DNA from: JACKCD01 sp041390905
GTDB lineage: Bacteria > Chloroflexota > Anaerolineae > Promineifilales > Promineifilaceae
Assembly (NCBI GenBank): GCA_041390905.1
Contig: JAWKPA010000014.1
Span: 62,001-126,000 of the forward strand
DNA length: 64,000 bases
Reading direction: 5' to 3'
Part shown: positions 62,638 through 64,000 of the stretch, in pieces
Numbering within the stretch: the stretch's first letter is position 1
Layout of the letters: the number at the start of each line of letters is the position of its first letter
The notes under the pieces: model-generated
What the model was told of the DNA's origin: nothing
The model's database searches: none
Seen by the model: only the letters and a program-made list of their open reading frames with translations
Program-made: the position numbers and the translations under genes

Positions 62638-64000
62638 ATGGTAGTCAGATGGAGAAAGTGGCTTATTTTATTCATTTGGGTGAGCGTAGGCGGAACGGCC
62701 GTTGTGCACTACGATCCTACCCTAACCCCGTCCAACACAGTCGCATCAGCAGCCAGCACCAGTGCCACCCCCGCTTATGTCGTTGTCGCCTGGAACGATT
62801 TGGGGATGCACTGCTACAACCGCGACTTTCAAGACCTGGCGGTTTTGCCTCCCTTTAATACCCTGTGGGCACAAGTGATCAAAACGGGCAACCCTCCCCA
62901 ACTGCTAACCGAAAATATCCGCGTTACCTACGAATTTCCCGATAACACCTACTCCGTTGGCAAATCCAACTTTTGGGATTACGATGTCCAGCTTTTCGGT
63001 GTTGATTTGCCCCCGAATGTCGGGCTGGCGGGTAAAGGATTGGCTGGGGAAATGGATTTAATTGGCAGCGATCATTTTGAGGCCGCAGGTATCCCCCTTA
63101 CTGAGTTCCGCGACAGTGATGTGAGCAACCCCTACCCGTATCAATTGGCAACGGTAATCGCCTACAATGCCACGACCAATGAAGAACTGGCACGGATCAC
63201 AACGGTTGCTCCCGTCTCCACGGAAATGCACTGCGACAACTGCCACGACGATGGCGGTGTTGAGGAGATAACGACCGGGCGGGTTGAGACCAACATTCTC
63301 ACGCTGCATGATCGTGCCAGCATGGGCAGCTATCCACAGGGGCACGAAGGGGCACTGATGAATCGGCGACCCATTTTGTGTGCCGAATGCCACGCCTCCA
63401 ATGCCCTGGGGGCCGTTGGCGTGGCCGGGATTCCCAGCCTTTCCAAGGCGATGCACGACAAACACAGCGGCGTCATACCGGCAACCAAGGACGGCTGTTA
63501 TCAGTGCCATCCTGGTCCTGAAACCCAATGCTTGCGGGACGTTATGGCGACAGACCACAACATGGACTGCCTTGATTGCCACGGCAATCTGGAAACGGTT
63601 GCCAACAACCCACAGCCCTGGCTTAACGAGCCGCGCTGCGATAGCTGTCATGGTGCCGCTTATCAGCAAGATCAGGCACTCTATCGTTTTTCCACAGAAC
63701 ATGGTGGCCTCTACTGTTCTGCCTGCCACGACAGCCCCCACGCCATTGCCCCCACCAGCCAGCCCAACGACAGCATAAAATTTGTGGCCTTGCAAGGGCA
63801 TAACGGCACTCTGGACACCTGTACTGTCTGCCACACCAGCCAACCGTTGGCAGCGGGGCCTCACGGCAGCCTGGCACCCTATGTTGAGCTTACCCTCAAT
63901 CGCCTCAACCCAAACGATCTGGATTTGTCCTGGCTCCACCGCGCCCAGAACAATCGTTATCGCGTTTGGTACCATGCTACTGATCCTTACTTTGAAGCGG
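62638..64000 (+). CDS. Multihaem cytochrome c, at least 7 CxxCH, 3' end cut
   Basis: Start 62638 with AGGAG upstream; open to the window end (454+ residues). N-terminal signal/TM helix (KWLILFIWVSVGGTAVV). CxxCH haem sites: CDNCH, CAECH, CYQCH, CLDCH, CDSCH, CSACH and CTVCH between 63231 and 63835. Before them lies a 170-residue beta domain (YVVVAWNDLGMHCYNRDFQ). After the haems comes LTLNRLNPNDLDLSWLHRAQNNRYRVWYHATDPYFEA, the start of the surface-protein C-terminal module also seen in the relic at 23251. It is probably an envelope electron-transfer protein; partner and substrate are not visible here. Confidence 0.88.
   Translation, partial: MVVRWRKWLILFIWVSVGGTAVVHYDPTLTPSNTVASAASTSATPAYVVVAWNDLGMHCYNRDFQDLAVLPPFNTLWAQVIKTGNPPQLLTENIRVTYEFPDNTYSVGKSNFWDYDVQLFGVDLPPNVGLAGKGLAGEMDLIGSDHFEAAGIPLTEFRDSDVSNPYPYQLATVIAYNATTNEELARITTVAPVSTEMHCDNCHDDGGVEEITTGRVETNILTLHDRASMGSYPQGHEGALMNRRPILCAECHASNALGAVGVAGIPSLSKAMHDKHSGVIPATKDGCYQCHPGPETQCLRDVMATDHNMDCLDCHGNLETVANNPQPWLNEPRCDSCHGAAYQQDQALYRFSTEHGGLYCSACHDSPHAIAPTSQPNDSIKFVALQGHNGTLDTCTVCHTSQPLAAGPHGSLAPYVELTLNRLNPNDLDLSWLHRAQNNRYRVWYHATDPYFEA

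Larger units (their letters stand above)
68..62703. repeat. Highly iterated palindrome AACGGCCGTT, about 60 copies
   Basis: Hand count gives about 63 full AACGGCCGTT and about 74 ACGGCCGTT, first at 68-77 and last at 62694-62703; many extend to GAAACGGCCGTTTC and one to TGGAAACGGCCGTTTCCA (around 45663). It occurs in genes in different frames (TAV, NGR, RPF/RPL) and between genes. Almost absent in 3720-5830, 12830-17320, 48840-51240 and 52870-55550. Confidence 0.93.

Noticed and set aside
5838..62703. Recurring peptide ETAV as a conserved protein motif
   Set aside because: It is the translation of the AACGGCCGTT palindrome in one frame; other frames give NGR or RPF.
1..64000. tRNA, rRNA or riboswitch genes
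   Set aside because: No cloverleaf, rRNA or known riboswitch sequence was recognised on reading; a covariance-model scan was not possible.

Overview
This 64 kb window is ordinary bacterial chromosome, not phage or plasmid, and most probably comes from a member of the Chloroflexota (Anaerolineae-like). That is inferred from the mix of genes: extracytoplasmic vWA-FHA proteins, PknB-type kinases, lipoproteins with Pro/Thr/Ala-rich linkers, beta-helix and YVTN-propeller surface proteins, an F420-type LLM oxidoreductase and a CYP51-like P450. No rRNA, tRNA, CRISPR or intact transposase was seen. Coding sequence is GC-rich, with a few AT-richer islands.

Left part (1-15.4 kb): a type VII secretion (T7SS/WXG100)-like locus. 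It holds the 5' part of an EccC/EssC FtsK-type ATPase (minus strand, cut by the window start), a membrane-anchored pseudokinase that could stand in for EssB/YukC, four tandem WXG100-like proteins, two secreted-vWA/TM/FHA proteins, an active Ser/Thr kinase, a PP2C phosphatase with an outside domain, an AT-rich NEW3/propeller protein and a second, oddly ended kinase. I read this as a secretion machine with its own phospho-signalling module.

15.4-23.6 kb: metabolic genes (LLM oxidoreductase, metallophosphoesterase, 8-oxoguanine deaminase, SsnA-like amidohydrolase, Gfo/Idh/MocA oxidoreductase), a small DUF6883/DUF4926 pair, a GxxExxY gene bracketed by inverted repeats, and a decayed beta-helix gene.

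23.7-34.2 kb: a monocarboxylate (acetate-type) uptake and sensing block. DUF4212 plus a sodium:solute symporter lie on the plus strand; a convergent minus-strand operon holds a NarL-type regulator, a small membrane protein, an SLC5-histidine kinase, a single-domain response regulator, a CBS/DUF294 nucleotidyltransferase and an unusual pseudo-histidine-kinase/DnaQ-exonuclease fusion. This resembles CrbS/CrbR acetate control.

34.2-64 kb: mixed housekeeping and accessory genes (CPT-like kinase, DinB, P450, acetyl-esterase, YceI-HhH lipoprotein, a reductase/GNAT/acyl-CoA ligase operon, a YVTN-dihaem lipoprotein, several membrane proteins, an epimerase with an internal stop, an M50-like protein with a broken active site, a hydratase, a GH3 glucosidase, a heterodimeric ABC exporter, a MATE exporter and the start of a heptahaem cytochrome).

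Two genome-scale signals overlay everything. The palindrome AACGGCCGTT occurs about 60 times, inside genes and in all reading frames, like HIP1 of cyanobacteria. Many gene-gene spacers hold palindromic repeats: one REP family built on AGAAGTTCAACTTCT, and a diverse set of hairpins whose arms are themselves short tandem repeats.
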